Assembly: GCF_000746085.1 (NCBI RefSeq)
Contig: NZ_JQKO01000013.1
Coordinates: 87,150-151,149, forward strand
DNA: 64,000 nucleotides
DNA from: Methylocapsa aurea
Lineage (GTDB): Bacteria > Pseudomonadota > Alphaproteobacteria > Rhizobiales > Beijerinckiaceae
Direction: 5' to 3'
Below are positions 37,001-45,410 of the stretch, one piece after another. Numbering within the stretch: the stretch's first letter is position 1; each line of letters starts with the position of its first letter. The notes under the pieces are model-generated. The model was given only the letters and a program-made list of their open reading frames with translations, did not search any database and was not told the origin of the DNA. The position numbers were made by a program, and so were the translations under genes.

Positions 37001-37201
37001 TATGGCGCGCTCGCCATGTCCGCCGCCCTGCAACTCGCCACCCAGGTCTTCCCGGCGACGCGCCGCCTCTTCGGCTTGGCGCCGATCGGTTTCGCGGACG
37101 CCGCGGCGATCGCTGGAATCGCGGTCGGCAGCACCTTGACGAACGACATCGCAGGACTTCTGCGCGGGCGCGGCGCGCCCTCCCTTTCCCCAAAGAACTG
37201 A
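34097..37201 (+). CDS. Cation-transporting P-type ATPase with N-terminal HMA-like domain
   Basis: The order is: an HMA-like ferredoxin-fold domain (~residues 36-100, GRIRFRHAGL and RVSALTGSILVAF), a P-type ATPase N-terminus (LLSDEAARRLAAHGPNAL), an actuator domain (FTINESALTGEALPVRKD), M4 with AIPESLP, the phosphorylation motif DKTGTLT (Asp464), the hinge MTGDGINDGPALRAADIGIAMG and C-terminal helices (LTPMQLLWLNLVSDALPALALGL). PESLP in place of CPC/CPx argues against a heavy-metal P1B pump and for a P2-like Ca2+/Mg2+/Mn2+-type pump; the ion is not known. The annotated GTG start has no ribosome-binding site, and a start at TTG 34196 is possible. The metK-like gene follows after 10 bases, so they form an operon. 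Confidence 0.87.
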   Translation: MRRLGRRFRSCLKRPAWKRSLGHPPHQAKAGAALRAEVVHAAVAGRIRFRHAGLVASEALACAIEDRLKQCRGVTAVRVSALTGSILVAFRLPATLDALSAAIDAVSAEPRAAAPRKLPPPVKAPGDNRPRIDHAWSDHAWHGMPADAVAAKLATCPHGGLLSDEAARRLAAHGPNALAHVEPRSAIALFVEQMTSLPIALLGVSAGLSILTGGLADAAVIAAVVLLNAGIGTATERQAEHTILGLSNSAPRPVPAIRGGIRTLVAPDELVPGDLIELERGAQVPADARLLICDDFTINESALTGEALPVRKDAQVLLPPDTVLSDRINMAFRGTAVTGGSGLAVVIATGPSTEIGRVQHLLGATRPPETPIQRQLGDVERELVIVNGMICAAVFGLGLLRGNGLIPMLRSAISLAVAAIPESLPAVATTTLALGIQDMRKRNVLVRKLEAVETLGAVEIIGLDKTGTLTENRMAMAAVHADSLMCELDAGKLMQDGRDASDSTRAVVRRLLETAALSSDAIVKPSPQGSQGLQGSIVEGTPTECALIEAALAFDVDVEALRHSARLLATAARGDGRKRMSTLRETAAGGRLVCVKGDPVEVLARCAAQSTSKGIAPLDASSRADILKANERMAGQALRVLGVAMAEAELDLRDETDLVWLGLAGLANPIRKSVQPALRRLHHASIRTVMITGDQSTTAFAIARNLDLGNGGALEVLESGSIAGLPKDALAALIAKPQVFARVSPVDKLNIVRALQSNGRIVAMTGDGINDGPALRAADIGIAMGGEGSDVAREVADIVLAGNDLEGIVEAIRLGRATYANIRKVLRYLISTNAAETFTMLGGAFVGSGEALTPMQLLWLNLVSDALPALALGLEPPEADVLDQPPHDPHVPILTPADFRTLLREGAIMGGATLAGYFLTGGSAATHARASTVTYHGLVMAQFLHAISCRSQTGGFASEFRRPKSPRLYGALAMSAALQLATQVFPATRRLFGLAPIGFADAAAIAGIAVGSTLTNDIAGLLRGRGAPSLSPKN

Positions 37202-37211
37202 GGGCTGCAGA

Positions 37212-38390
37212 ATGGCCTCGAGCATGATCTTCACCTCGGAATCGGTCACGCCGGGTCACCCGGACAAGCTCTGCGACCAAATCAGCGACGCGGCGATCGA
37301 CGCTTTCCTGCGCGAGGATGCGGGAGCGCGCGCCGTGGTCGAATGCGCGGTGGCGACCGGCATCGTGTTTCTGGCCGCGCGATTCGCCGCCGAAGCCGTT
37401 GTCGATTTGCCGTCGATCGCCCGCAAGGTGATCGCCAGCGCCGGCTACTTCGACCCTCAGTTTGACGCCCGCAATTGCTCGATCCTGACCAGCCTCGTCG
37501 AACTTCCCAAGACGACGCGCGAGCCCCCGCCAAAGCAATTCGACGAGGAGGCCATCGAAAAGGGCGTTGCTCAGGATCAGGCCAATGTGTTCGGCTATGC
37601 CTGCCGCGATACGCCGGAATTGATGCCGCTGCCGGTCAGCCTCGCGCATCGGCTCGCCCGAAACCTCGATCATGCGCGGCGGACTGGCGCGCCAGGGCTT
37701 TCGCCCGACGGCAAGACCCAAGTGTCGATCGAATACGCGGATGGGCGGCCGGCGCGCATCCACAGCATATCGATCACTGCGGCGGTCGCGGCGGATGGCG
37801 CCGGGGCGGAGCTTGCGGACCGCTTGCGCGCAATGGCGCTCGAAACCTTCGGCGACGATGGGCTGAAACCCGATGCGCGGACGAAGATCCATATCAATGC
37901 CGGCGGCTTCTACGAAACCGGGGGGCCGGCGCGCCATGCGGGCCTCACCGGGCGCAAGAACGGGATCGACACCTATGGCGAGATCGCGCGGCAGAGCGGC
38001 GCGGCCCTTTCCGGCAAGGACCCCTCCCGGATCGACCGCATCGGCGCCTATGCCGCCCGCCACGCCGCAAAGAATGTGGTTGCGGCGGGCCTCGCCGACC
38101 GCTGCGAGGTTCACGTCGCTTATGCGATCGGCCGCGCCGATCCGCTCAGCCTCTCGGTCGAGACCTTCGGCAGCGGGCGCCTTGACGATGCCGAAATTGC
38201 GGCTCGGCTGACGCGCAGTCTCGACCTGCGCCCGCTCGCGATCACCGCGCGTTTCGGCTTAAGGACCCGCCCCGCTCATGCCGGCGACGCCGGTTTCTAC
38301 TCACCGCTCGCCGTCTATGGGCATTTCGGCCGCGCCGACCTCGATCTGCCGTGGGAGGCGCTCGACCTTGTTGAAGCGCTGCGAGGCTGA
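37212..38390 (+). CDS. Divergent methionine adenosyltransferase (MetK paralogue)
   Basis: MetK makes S-adenosylmethionine from methionine and ATP. The 392 residues keep the frame of the family: ESVTPGHPDKLCDQISDA, KTQVSIEY, AGLTGRKNGIDTYGE, SGKDPSRIDRIGAYAARHAAKNVVAAGLA. Key residues present are the His/Asp/Lys of GHPDK, Lys in KTQV, Arg-Lys in TGRK and Lys in SGKDP. Changes include the loop GAGDQG replaced by VAQDQA, TYGG replaced by TYGE, and the second Lys of GKDPTKVDR replaced by Arg. It is probably an accessory SAM synthetase or a relative with altered control. It is co-transcribed with the P-type ATPase, and its last 90 bases overlap the convergent HMA-like gene. Confidence 0.82.
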   Translation: MASSMIFTSESVTPGHPDKLCDQISDAAIDAFLREDAGARAVVECAVATGIVFLAARFAAEAVVDLPSIARKVIASAGYFDPQFDARNCSILTSLVELPKTTREPPPKQFDEEAIEKGVAQDQANVFGYACRDTPELMPLPVSLAHRLARNLDHARRTGAPGLSPDGKTQVSIEYADGRPARIHSISITAAVAADGAGAELADRLRAMALETFGDDGLKPDARTKIHINAGGFYETGGPARHAGLTGRKNGIDTYGEIARQSGAALSGKDPSRIDRIGAYAARHAAKNVVAAGLADRCEVHVAYAIGRADPLSLSVETFGSGRLDDAEIAARLTRSLDLRPLAITARFGLRTRPAHAGDAGFYSPLAVYGHFGRADLDLPWEALDLVEALRG

Positions 38391-38852
38391 CGCAGCGCCC
38401 ATCCAGTCTTGACCGGAGGGACGGCCGGCCGTCTCGAGCCCCAATAAACGGGCCGCATACCATACCAAGGTGAGCGCCGGCGGCAGGAACCGCCCTTCGG
38501 TCATCTGCCAAAGAGCGATGGCGCCAAGGCCGGCCGCTACGGCCGTTCTCGGATCGACCGGCAGCTTCGGCCATTCGAGCGGCGGCGGAGGCGCAAGCGA
38601 CACAGCTTTGGCGATCGCGAACAAATGCGCCTTCTCGGCGGCCGCGATGACCAAATCCAATGGCGGCCCATGCCGGATCAAGAGGCTCCCGGTCAGCGGA
38701 AAGACTTCGACCTCGAAAATGCCGGGGATTGCGGCAAGCCCATTGGCGACCGACGCGAGGAACGCCTTGTCGCCGCGGCGGGCTTCTATGCGCAGACGCG
38801 CCCGGCCCGGCATGGCGTGAACGATTTCGCAGTTCGGAACCGGGTCACTCAT
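38301..38852 (-). CDS. HMA-like (HMA_2 type) domain protein
   Basis: The N-terminal ~75 residues resemble the HMA-like domain found beside some P-type ATPases: EIVHAMPGRARLRIEARRGD and IFEVEVFPLTGSLLIRH, with the G-R-x-R-x-R turn instead of a metal-binding CxxC. A predicted membrane-associated helix pair (TAVAAGLGAIALWQMTEG, PPALTLVWYAARLLGLE) follows. The last 30 residues are encoded antisense to the 3' end of metK, so the C-terminus may be non-essential. It overlaps the DUF5132-like gene by 8 bases (two-gene operon). The same fold opens the ATPase at 34097, suggesting a shared partner or cation-transport function. Confidence 0.7.
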   Translation of the reverse strand: MSDPVPNCEIVHAMPGRARLRIEARRGDKAFLASVANGLAAIPGIFEVEVFPLTGSLLIRHGPPLDLVIAAAEKAHLFAIAKAVSLAPPPPLEWPKLPVDPRTAVAAGLGAIALWQMTEGRFLPPALTLVWYAARLLGLETAGRPSGQDWMGAASASQRFNKVERLPRQIEVGAAEMPIDGER

Positions 38853-39189
38853 GGGGCTTGGCCTCGGTCTCCGCAGGCGGCGCTGGCTCCGTCGGCTCCT
38901 TGGCGCCGGCGGCCGCTTCCGCCTTGGCCATGGCCGCAGCCACCGCGGCCGCCAGAACCTCCTCGGTCACCTCGGCCTTGGCCTCCGCATAGAGGTCCTC
39001 GGCCGCTTCGGCGACCTCGGCGCCGCGAACCCGCGCCTCATGGATCGCGGCCAGCGCCACCTTCAGAACCGCTTTCGCCGCCGGCCGCGCCTGATGCGCG
39101 ACCTGCGACCCATAAAGCACGGCCCCCGCAGCGCCGGCGACGGCGCCAACCACCACTCCGACAAAACCCGCCAAAGGCCACATGGCCAT
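38845..39189 (-). CDS. DUF5132/YtxH-like single-helix membrane protein
   Basis: This 114-residue protein has one N-terminal glycine/alanine-rich membrane segment (LAGFVGVVVGAVAGAAGAVLYG) and a long Ala/Glu/Lys-rich helical cytoplasmic part (AAEDLYAEAKAEVTEEVL), ending in a Pro/Glu-rich tail. The layout resembles DUF5132-type proteins that accompany HMA-like proteins and P-type ATPases. GGGAG lies just upstream; either of two ATGs (39189, 39183) may be used. It is the first gene of a pair with the HMA-like gene (8-base overlap). Its function is unknown. Confidence 0.65.
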   Translation of the reverse strand: MAMWPLAGFVGVVVGAVAGAAGAVLYGSQVAHQARPAAKAVLKVALAAIHEARVRGAEVAEAAEDLYAEAKAEVTEEVLAAAVAAAMAKAEAAAGAKEPTEPAPPAETEAKPHE

Positions 39190-39370
39190 ATTCTCCCGAA
39201 ATCAGGCAAGGTCACGATAGACGCCCGCCGATGAGCCTTGCCGGCAACTAGTTGATTCGATCGGCCCCGTCCGCATCGGTTGGAGCGGATCACCTATAGC
39301 CGATCTGGCTCGAAAATCACAAATGTTCGCCATCGCCGCGACGGGTCGCGGCCCGGACCGGACGCTCGCC

Positions 39371-40762
39371 TCAATAAAGGCCCGTGAGATAGTAAAAGCC
39401 GATCGCTACGAAGACGGCCGCTGTTTTTAGAAGGGTCACCGCGAAAATATCCCCATAGGATTCCCGATGGGTCAGGCCGGTCACCGCGAGCAGCGTGATG
39501 ACCGCCCCATTGTGCGGCAGCGTGTCCATGCCGCCGCTCGCCATCGCGGCGATCCTGTGCAGGACATCCATGGGAATATGGGCCATCTCCGCCGCGGCGA
39601 TGAACTGCTTCGACATCGCGGCAAGCGCGATGCTAAGGCCGCCGGACGCCGAGCCGGTGATTCCGGCCAGCGTCGAGACGGCGATGGCTTCATTGACCAG
39701 CGGGTTGGGAATCTGCGCCAGCGCCTCGCGAATGGTCAGGAAACCCGGCAGTGCGGCGATGACCGCGCCGAACCCATATTCCGAAGCCGTATTCATCGAG
39801 GCGAGGAGCGCGCCCGAGACCGCCGCCTTGGACCCCTCGGCGAATTTCGCGCATAACGGCCGAAAAGCGAAGGCGAACACCGTCAGAATGCCGGCGATGA
39901 GGGCGCCTTGGATGGCCCATATCGCGGCCAGCGAAGATACGTCGGCCACTGCCGGCTGGCTCATTCCTGCGAGCTGGGCCTCGTGTCTGGCGCCATAGGC
40001 CGCGCCAATGAGCGAGGTGAGCGCGCGGTTGCCGGCGAAGACGACGATGAGCGGCAGGATGGCGATGGCGGGCGCCGTGAGCCGATCCTTCGCCACCGGC
40101 TCCGGCTCGTTGATGTGGTTTGCTCCATAGCCCTCCCCCGCCGCAGACGCGAGGCGGCGGCGCCATTCGAGATAGGCGAGGCCCGACGCGAGGATAAAGG
40201 CGGCCCCGACGACGCCGAGGATCGGGGCGGCCCATGTCGTCGTCTTGAAGAAAGTCGTCGGGATGATGTTTTGAATCTGAGGCGTGCCCGGCAGCGCATC
40301 CATCGTAAAGCTGAAAGCGCCGAGCGCGATCGCCCCGGGAATCAGCCGCTTGGGAATGCCGCCTTGGCGAAACATCTCCGCCGCGAAGGGATAGACCGCG
40401 AAGACGACGACGAACAGCGAAACGCCGCCATAGGTCAGCACGGCGCAGACGAGCACGATCGATAGGATCGCGCGCCGCTCGCCGACGATGCCGATGACCG
40501 CGGCGACGATTGATTTCGAGAAGCCGGAAAGCTCGATGACCTTGCCGAAAATGGCCCCGAGCAGGAACACCGGAAAATAGAGCTTCAGGAAGCCGACCAT
40601 CTTTTCCATGAACACGGCGGTAAAGATGGTTGGGACAGTCGCCGGATCGGTGGCCAGAACCGCGAGCATCGCCGCGATCGGCGCGAAAAGGATGACGCTG
40701 AAGCCCCGATAGGCGACGAACATCAGCAGGAACAGCGCGGCGAGCGCGATCAGGAAATTCAT
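39371..40762 (-). CDS. GntP-family permease
   Basis: This 463-residue transporter has about 12-14 hydrophobic segments and the strong GntP-family signature near its end: MASGGMDTLPHNGAVITLLAV, then GLTHRESYGDIF. GntP proteins are H+ symporters for gluconate and related hydroxy-acids in the inner membrane; this subfamily (with NAVPxTPQIQN-like FTMDALPGTPQIQNIIPT) also takes up other short carboxylates, so the substrate is open. AGGGGG 8 bases upstream supports the start. It has no catabolic gene beside it and is divergent from the DUF2339 gene. A sugar-acid link to the PQQ dehydrogenase (which would form lactones) is possible but speculative. Confidence 0.88.
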   Translation of the reverse strand: MNFLIALAALFLLMFVAYRGFSVILFAPIAAMLAVLATDPATVPTIFTAVFMEKMVGFLKLYFPVFLLGAIFGKVIELSGFSKSIVAAVIGIVGERRAILSIVLVCAVLTYGGVSLFVVVFAVYPFAAEMFRQGGIPKRLIPGAIALGAFSFTMDALPGTPQIQNIIPTTFFKTTTWAAPILGVVGAAFILASGLAYLEWRRRLASAAGEGYGANHINEPEPVAKDRLTAPAIAILPLIVVFAGNRALTSLIGAAYGARHEAQLAGMSQPAVADVSSLAAIWAIQGALIAGILTVFAFAFRPLCAKFAEGSKAAVSGALLASMNTASEYGFGAVIAALPGFLTIREALAQIPNPLVNEAIAVSTLAGITGSASGGLSIALAAMSKQFIAAAEMAHIPMDVLHRIAAMASGGMDTLPHNGAVITLLAVTGLTHRESYGDIFAVTLLKTAAVFVAIGFYYLTGLY

Positions 40763-40997
40763 GCCGATGGCCCCCTAACGGCAAAGATGCAGGTCTACTC
40801 TAACGGTGCTGGAACGCATGAACCCCTCGAACGGCGGATGGTCCGCGGCCGCTGTCCGCTCGCCTTATTGTTCGGGCGCCTGCTCATTTCCAGGGTTTTC
40901 TTGTCCGCGTCTCCAAGCCGCGGCCAACGACCCCTGCTTGCCGCGCAGCTACCGGCGTGCGACCATTGATTCATCGCAGTTTTGTCGGAATTGATCG

Positions 40998-43715
40998 ATG
41001 GATGACGGGCCTTGGGTAGCGTTGGCGCTGGCTGGCGTCGTCTTTTTCTTTCTCGGACCCATCGGCTTCTTCCTGGCAATTGGCGCCCGCAAGCGGCTCA
41101 AACTCGCGGAAGGCAAGATTCTCGCGCTTGAAACGCAACTGCGGGCCGCGCCCAGCCCTCTAGGCGCCGCCGCGCCAATAGTCGAAGAGCCCTCGACTCA
41201 GCCTGAGCAAGCCGAGGAGATTGCGCCTGACGCCGTGTGGGAGGCCGCTCACGCCATTAAAGACATTGGCGAGGCCAAAGGCCCGCCGCCGCTGGTCGCC
41301 CCGCGGCCGCGCCGCAATCTCGAAGAGGCGCTTGGCGCGCATTGGGCGGTCTATGTCGGCGGCGTCGCTCTGGCCCTCGGCGGGCTTCTGCTGGTGCGCT
41401 ATTCGATCGAACAGGGCTGGTTCGGTCCGGGCACGCGCGTGGCGCTTGGCCTCCAGCTCGCCCTGACGCTGGTCGCCGCCGGCGAGATCTTGCGCCGCCG
41501 CGAGAAGGCCGCCAGCGTCGCGGCGCTGGCCGCTGGGGAGCCCGCCAATCCGACGATCACTCCCGCCGTGCTCACCGCCGCGGGCACGGTCGCGGGATTT
41601 GGCGCGATCTACGCCGCCCATGCGCTCTACCATTTCATTGGGCCGAACATCGCCTTTCTCACGCTCGGAGCATCCGGCTTGGCCGCCATGTCCGCCGCCG
41701 CGCTGCACGGGCCCGCATTGGCGGGTCTTGGCCTTGCCGGCGCGCTGGCGACGCCGCTTCTCGTCCAATCCGATGCGGCCGATGCCTGGCCAGCCGTCAT
41801 CTATGTCGCGATCGTCACCGCCGCGACCTATGGCCTCGCGCGGCTGCGCGCCTGGCTATGGCTGGCGCTGGCGGGCGCCGCCGGAGCGATCCTTTGGGGC
41901 CTCTTGTTCAGCCTCGACGGCGCCGAGTCGGCGCATGCCAATTTCGCGCATGTCGTCATAGAGACGGCGCTGGCGAGCCTTGTCTTCGCCTTGGACCGGC
42001 GCGTCGTCGCGCCCGAACAGCAGGCCAAGGTCGACCCGGTCTCGACTCTTGGGCCGCTCGCCTTCGGGGCATTGGCGATCTTCGTTCTCTTCAGCAGCGC
42101 GCTATCGGGCGTCTTCGATCTCGCCTGGATGCTGACCGGGGCCGCCGCAGCCGCGATCCTCGCCGCGACGGGGGCGCTCGCCCCGCCTGCGGCCGGCGTG
42201 ATCGCTGGGGCGGGCGCTCTCGTTGTGGCAATCCTCTGTATTTGGACCGGCGATGGAACGGGACCTTGGGCCGTCGATCTCGCGCAAGACGCTTTTTCGG
42301 TCTGGTTCGCGCCGCTCTATCCGACGCGATTTTCCCTTTTCGCCGCGCTCGGCTCCGGCCTTGTCGCCTGGCTCGGCGGCATCACGCTGTATCGCCAACC
42401 CAATTTACCCGCGCCGATCGCCCTGATCTATGCCGTCGCGGCGAGTTTGACGCCGCTCGCGGCGCTCGCCCTCGCCTATCTGCGGTTGACTCATAGCGAC
42501 GCGAGCCTGCCCTTCGCCGTCATCGCCGGCCTGCTGGCCCTGGCCTTCCTCTTTGCCGCCGCCGCTTTCCGGCGCGGCCATTTTGTCGCGGCCTCGCCAG
42601 CGCTTTATCTCGGCCTTGGCGTCATGGCCTCAGCCGCCTTGGGCGCCTTGGCGCTCGGCCTCGTCTTCGCCTTGGATCGCGGCATGTTGACCGTCGCGCT
42701 GGCCCTCGCCGCGCTTGGCGCGGCGATCGTCGAGAGCCGCCTCTCGATTCCGGCGCTGCGTTGGGCGGTCGCCGGGCTTGGCCTCGTGGTCGCCGCCCGC
42801 CTGGCCTATGAGCCGCGCATCGTCGGCGCCGACCTCGGCGCGACGCCGATCTTCAACTGGCTGCTGTTCGCCTATGGGGCGCCAGCCGTGGCGTTCGGGC
42901 TGGCGGCGCGGATTATGCGCCGCGCATCGGGCGAAGACCGGCCGGTCCAGATCACTCAGGCGCTCTCCATCATATTCTTCGCATTGCTGTTTTTCTTTGA
43001 GATCCGGCACGCGCTGAACGGCGGCGATCCCTATGCGACAAGCTCCGGCCTCGTCGAGCAAGGCCTTTTCGCCACTGCCTCGCTCGCTTTCGCTTTAGCC
43101 CTGACCCGCCTCGACGCGATGCGGGCGAGCCGGGTGTCCCGCTTCGCCTCACTCGTTTTCGGCGTGATTTCCGCGCTGATTGGCGTCTTTGGCTTGAGCC
43201 TCTTCGAAAATCCCTATTTCAGCGGCGAGGCCATCGAAGGCGGCCGATTCTTCAATGCGATCCTTCTCAGCTATGGTCTGCCGGCCTTGCTCGCCGGGGG
43301 TTTGGCGCGCGCGGCGCATCGCGCGCGGCCCCCATGGTTCGTCGTCGGCGTGCGCATAGAGGCGCTGGTTCTGCTCTTCCTGCTCGCGACGCTGGAAACG
43401 CGGCGCTTCTTCCAAACTGAGCTGATCGGCTGGACGCATGCGACATCGGAAGCCGAGAACTACGCCTATTCGGCGGTCTGGCTGGCGCTTGGCATTGTGC
43501 TTTTGGCTTTCGGGCTCTGGCGGGCCTCGCGCGAGATGCGGCTTGCTTCAGGGCTCTTCATCGTCGCGGCCGTTCTAAAGGTGTTCCTTTACGATCTCTC
43601 GCAACTCGAAGGCATCCTTCGGGCTTTGTCCTTCCTTGGCCTCGGCGCCGTTCTGATCGGCATTGGCCTTGTCTATCAAAAGCTGGTCTTTCGACGCGCC
43701 CCCCGGACAGGATGA
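40998..43715 (+). CDS. DUF2339 multi-spanning membrane protein
   Basis: This 905-residue protein starts with a single helix and a coiled-coil-like segment (RLKLAEGKILALETQLRAA), an acidic/proline linker, then the DUF2339 start NLEEALGAHWAVYVGGVALALGG and about 25 further hydrophobic segments. The layout and length fit DUF2339, a family of very large bacterial membrane proteins of unknown function, sometimes annotated as putative sensor or transport proteins. It is highly GC-rich and apparently intact. It is a single gene, divergent from gntP and convergent with the extensin-like gene (32-base gap). Confidence 0.85.
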   Translation: MDDGPWVALALAGVVFFFLGPIGFFLAIGARKRLKLAEGKILALETQLRAAPSPLGAAAPIVEEPSTQPEQAEEIAPDAVWEAAHAIKDIGEAKGPPPLVAPRPRRNLEEALGAHWAVYVGGVALALGGLLLVRYSIEQGWFGPGTRVALGLQLALTLVAAGEILRRREKAASVAALAAGEPANPTITPAVLTAAGTVAGFGAIYAAHALYHFIGPNIAFLTLGASGLAAMSAAALHGPALAGLGLAGALATPLLVQSDAADAWPAVIYVAIVTAATYGLARLRAWLWLALAGAAGAILWGLLFSLDGAESAHANFAHVVIETALASLVFALDRRVVAPEQQAKVDPVSTLGPLAFGALAIFVLFSSALSGVFDLAWMLTGAAAAAILAATGALAPPAAGVIAGAGALVVAILCIWTGDGTGPWAVDLAQDAFSVWFAPLYPTRFSLFAALGSGLVAWLGGITLYRQPNLPAPIALIYAVAASLTPLAALALAYLRLTHSDASLPFAVIAGLLALAFLFAAAAFRRGHFVAASPALYLGLGVMASAALGALALGLVFALDRGMLTVALALAALGAAIVESRLSIPALRWAVAGLGLVVAARLAYEPRIVGADLGATPIFNWLLFAYGAPAVAFGLAARIMRRASGEDRPVQITQALSIIFFALLFFFEIRHALNGGDPYATSSGLVEQGLFATASLAFALALTRLDAMRASRVSRFASLVFGVISALIGVFGLSLFENPYFSGEAIEGGRFFNAILLSYGLPALLAGGLARAAHRARPPWFVVGVRIEALVLLFLLATLETRRFFQTELIGWTHATSEAENYAYSAVWLALGIVLLAFGLWRASREMRLASGLFIVAAVLKVFLYDLSQLEGILRALSFLGLGAVLIGIGLVYQKLVFRRAPRTG

Positions 43716-43747
43716 CGCATCTTCATTGATCTGGGCCTCGCCATCGG

Positions 43748-44734
43748 TCAACGCCGCGCGATTGACGACGGCAGATCCCAATCTTGCGGTTTTCCCTCCA
43801 TCGCGGCGGCGGCATCGGCGCGCCGCCCCCCCTGAACCGGCTCTGGTGGGACAATGGCAGGAGACCGCGTCATCGGCATTCGCGCCGCCCGCGCGAAATA
43901 TTCCGCCGGGATGCTCGCCATCGGCGCCGGGCCCGGTCCTGCATGCAAGGCAAGCGGGCCGCCATGACTTTTGACCTGGGCGATATCGACATCGTCGTCA
44001 ATCTCGGGGGCATTGGGCAACCCGTCGCGCGGAAGGTCCGGCGTCGCGCTTGGCCCTAGCCAGGGCCGGCAGACCCGGCGCGGGCCATTCGATGAATTGC
44101 CATGCATCGCGAGATCGGCATGAATATGATTATAGTGGAACATGTTCGAGCCGGGGCCAAGCACCGTCGTGAAATGGCCGCAGGCGCCGGCGTGAATGTC
44201 CTGCAGGAAGGCGCGGGTCTGGTCATCGCCCCTTGTCCAATCGCGCACGATGAGAATCTCCCGGCCATCGCCGAGGCGAAAGCCGCCAATATCGATCGCA
44301 TTGCCGAACGCATGTTCGGAAATGCGCGCGCCCGGCTGATTGTTCATGGCCCGGCAGCTATAAGCCCCCATCGAGTCGATTTGAACGACAGGCTGACCGA
44401 ACCGCGCTTGCGCGGTCGGCTGAACGACGTCTGCGAGCCAAGCATTCAGGGCGGCGATCATCGGGCAATCGAGCAAAGCGTTTGAATTGAAGCTGACCGC
44501 GCCGTCCTGCAAGGCGCTGACCTTGAACGGCTGGGTCAGGCCGCAGATGCCGGGTCCATCGATTTCGCGCGCCGGCTGGACATAGGCCGAAACATGGATG
44601 AGCCTTTGCGCAATGCAGGCATTTTCCGCCTGGCCACGCCATGCCGGCCGGCGCGGCCTCTCGTAATTCGAGCAGCCGGCCAGCATTCCGATGAGGGCCG
44701 CCAGGACGGCCAATGGCAGAAGGCGTCGCGCCAT
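43748..44734 (-). CDS. Extensin-like (DUF) lipoprotein
   Basis: This 328-residue protein has a lipoprotein signal (LAALIGMLAGCS, lipid-attached Cys at ~21) and an extensin-like C-terminal-type domain: GICGLTQPFKV, LLDCPMIAALNAWL, GAYSCRAMNNQPGARISEHAFG and NAIDIGGFRL, ending with FHYNHIHADL. The SEHAxGNAxD and HxxH pattern recalls the metal-binding site of the D,D-peptidase/VanY-like fold, so it may be a murein endopeptidase of the outer-membrane periplasmic face. The last ~80 residues are Pro/Ala-rich and probably disordered. It is divergent from arfB. Confidence 0.85.
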   Translation of the reverse strand: MARRLLPLAVLAALIGMLAGCSNYERPRRPAWRGQAENACIAQRLIHVSAYVQPAREIDGPGICGLTQPFKVSALQDGAVSFNSNALLDCPMIAALNAWLADVVQPTAQARFGQPVVQIDSMGAYSCRAMNNQPGARISEHAFGNAIDIGGFRLGDGREILIVRDWTRGDDQTRAFLQDIHAGACGHFTTVLGPGSNMFHYNHIHADLAMHGNSSNGPRRVCRPWLGPSATPDLPRDGLPNAPEIDDDVDIAQVKSHGGPLALHAGPGPAPMASIPAEYFARAARMPMTRSPAIVPPEPVQGGRRADAAAAMEGKPQDWDLPSSIARR

Positions 44735-44822
44735 TGCAAAGACATGCGCGCGAGTTATTAATCGCCGCTAAAGCATCGCGGTTAATGATTGCGAAACCGT
44801 CGTTGAGCAATAGGGCGAAACC

Positions 44823-45245
44823 ATGCCGCGGATCGAGGTGACCCCGGAGATCTCGATCGACGAGGCCGAACTCGCCTTCTCTTTCGTGCGCGCCAGCGGG
44901 CCCGGCGGACAGAATGTCAATAAGGTTGAGACCGCCGCGCAATTGCGTTTCGACGTCGCCAATTCTCCCTCGCTCGAACCAGCGGTGAAGCGCCGCCTGG
45001 AGCGGCTCGCCGGCAGCCGGTTCACCAAGGAAGGCGTCGTGGTGATTTTTGCCCAGAACCGGCGCTCGCAGGAGCAAAACCGGCAGGATGCGCTTGGCAG
45101 ATTGCTCCGCCTGATCGCGGCCGCGGCGGAACGGCCGAAGCCGCGAATCAAGACGCGGCCGAGCCTTTCGGCGCGCAGGCAACGGGTTGAATCGAAGGTG
45201 CGGCGAGGTGAAACCAAGCGGCTCAGAAGCGGGCCGCCGGAGTGA
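44823..45245 (+). CDS. arfB: Alternative ribosome-rescue factor ArfB (peptidyl-tRNA hydrolase, release-factor-like)
   Basis: ArfB enters stalled ribosomes lacking a stop codon and frees the nascent chain. The 140 residues contain the catalytic GGQ in ASGPGGQNVNKVETAAQLRFD and the basic C-terminal tail (KPRIKTRPSLSARRQRVESK, then RRGETKRLRS) that inserts into the empty mRNA channel. Length and tail are typical. No strong ribosome-binding site is seen before the ATG at 44823. It is a single gene, divergent from the extensin-like gene and followed by a palindromic repeat. Confidence 0.93.
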   Translation: MPRIEVTPEISIDEAELAFSFVRASGPGGQNVNKVETAAQLRFDVANSPSLEPAVKRRLERLAGSRFTKEGVVVIFAQNRRSQEQNRQDALGRLLRLIAAAAERPKPRIKTRPSLSARRQRVESKVRRGETKRLRSGPPE

Positions 45246-45250
45246 CCTTT

Positions 45251-45354
45251 CAAAGCGCTTTGAGTTTCGGCGGGCTCAGAAAGCAACTCTAGGTCTTATT
45301 TTACCGCATTGTCTTAACGCGAACCGGCATCCACTTCGCTCGAAAATGCTCTAG
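45251..45354. repeat. Palindromic repeat (module A with a 5' hairpin) after arfB
   Basis: It runs from AAAGCGCTTTGAG through gtcttaacgcgaaccggcat to cgctcgaaaatgctctag. The right half is nearly identical to 20763-20813. It lies between the convergent arfB and DUF2852 genes. Confidence 0.85.
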
Positions 45355-45410
45355 GGTGGCCGGGCGCCGCCAAACCGCCGCGCCCCTGCCCTTGCACCCC
45401 TTTGCCTCGG

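Noticed and set aside
36936..38114. 392-codon minus-strand frame
   Set aside because: Antisense to the P-type ATPase end and the metK paralogue, which have clear homology.
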